A DNA stretch of 6,779 bases from an uncultured Bacteroidota bacterium (lineage in GTDB: Bacteria > Bacteroidota > Bacteroidia > B-17B0 > Aurantibacillaceae), in the NCBI GenBank assembly GCA_903923915.1, contig CAIXZI010000429.1:1-6779 (forward strand). Reading direction: 5' to 3'. The position numbers were made by a program, and so were the translations under genes. Under the pieces are notes generated by a model. The model did no database searches. It had not been told where the DNA came from and was given only the letters and a program-made list of their open reading frames with translations. Shown here one piece after another: positions 6,261 through 6,779 of the stretch. Within the stretch, counting starts at the first letter, position 1. Each line of letters begins with the position of its first letter.

Positions 6261-6779
6261 ATGAAAGTTATAGTTATATCTCCTTCCAAAGTTAAAGAAA
6301 ACGAAATAAAAAATGTGATTCAAATATTTGAAGCAGGTTTGGATACCTATCACATACGTAAGCCAAAATTTAGTACCAAGCAATTGCAAGAATATATCGA
6401 AAAAATACCAAAGCAATTTCATAATAGAATTATTATACACTCTCATCATAATTTAGCGCGAAAGTATAATTTACAAGGCGTACACTATACGCAAAAACAT
6501 TTAGAAAAAAATCTTCGTAACTGGTGGAGAGAAAAAATGTTACGCATATCAACTAGTAATTTTGTAAAAACCACGTCGCATGGTAAATTATCATCTTTGT
6601 ATGATACAGATGAAATGAATTTTGATTATGTTTTTTTATCACCCATTTTTGATACGATAACAGGTAAGTATCAAAGTGGGTATTACGAAGATAGTATTAA
6701 AGCTGCTTTGCAAAAAACAGGTAGAAAAGTAATTGCGCGTGGAGGTGTAGATGTTACACGTGTAGAAAAAATTAAAGAA
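6261..6779 (+). CDS. thiamine phosphate synthase-like protein (ThiE/TenI fold), 3' end outside window
   Basis: An ATG at 6261 opens a frame with no stop to the window edge: 173 codons, ending exactly on a codon. It reads as a divergent ThiE/TenI-type TIM barrel. Visible parts are YHIRKP (30-35), matching ThiE QxRxK with Q replaced by H31; IIIHSHHNLA (57-66), where ThiE has a NDxxxLA motif; GVHYTQ (73-78); TTSHGKL (104-110); FLSPIFDTITGK (125-136), keeping the T...K phosphate-loop pattern; and ARGGV (159-163). Canonical ThiE couples hydroxymethylpyrimidine diphosphate to thiazole phosphate. Here the Asn-Asp Mg-pyrophosphate ligands are not seen, so catalytic activity is uncertain. It follows the GGGPS stop by 11 bases, which implies co-transcription. 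About 30-40 residues should remain beyond the edge. The - strand frame over 6246-6449 is only its shadow. Confidence 0.8.
   Translation, partial: MKVIVISPSKVKENEIKNVIQIFEAGLDTYHIRKPKFSTKQLQEYIEKIPKQFHNRIIIHSHHNLARKYNLQGVHYTQKHLEKNLRNWWREKMLRISTSNFVKTTSHGKLSSLYDTDEMNFDYVFLSPIFDTITGKYQSGYYEDSIKAALQKTGRKVIARGGVDVTRVEKIKE

Noticed and set aside
6246..6449. 67-codon - strand open frame
   Set aside because: It is antisense to the ThiE-like coding region, which has clear family motifs on the + strand.

Overview
The window is an A+T-rich piece of a Bacteroidota chromosome. Four things point to that phylum. It has a large secreted protein ending in the gliding-motility-type C-terminal sorting domain used by the type IX secretion system (T9SS). 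It has perfect TAnnTTTG -7 promoter boxes, the form read by the Bacteroidota primary sigma factor. It has a bacterial geranylgeranylglyceryl phosphate synthase (GGGPS) homologue. Shine-Dalgarno sequences are largely absent. Class or genus cannot be fixed from this window.

Layout, left to right. Positions 1-166 are mostly non-coding. They hold a -7 box facing left with a possible gene start running off the left edge, and an A+T-rich hairpin. Positions 167-3200 encode a roughly 1000-residue secreted modular protein. Its signal peptide is split from the rest of the reading frame by a run of eight Ts (204-211); removing one T restores a textbook signal peptide. A + strand terminator follows at 3222-3249. 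Facing it on the - strand are a tRNA-Arg(UCU) gene (3335-3411) and ahcY, S-adenosylhomocysteine hydrolase (3537-4856), each with its own terminator and -7 box.

A 72-base divergent intergenic region separates ahcY from a + strand operon. The operon runs through a Sfp-type phosphopantetheinyl transferase (4929-5543), a GGGPS/PcrB-family prenyl transferase (5536-6249, GTG start, 8-base overlap) and a thiamine-phosphate-synthase-like protein (from 6261, open at the right edge). The tight spacing implies co-transcription and probable translational coupling. Functionally these are a carrier-protein activating enzyme, an ether-lipid prenyltransferase of uncertain physiological role in bacteria, and a divergent ThiE/TenI-fold protein.

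Most of the window is ordinary Bacteroidota housekeeping and surface-protein content. The points most worth a second look are the frame break in the poly-T run inside the signal peptide, the palindrome over the ahcY -7 box, and the small operon whose last gene has lost the usual Mg-pyrophosphate ligands of ThiE. I see no CRISPR array, insertion sequence, integrase, attachment site or defence system.
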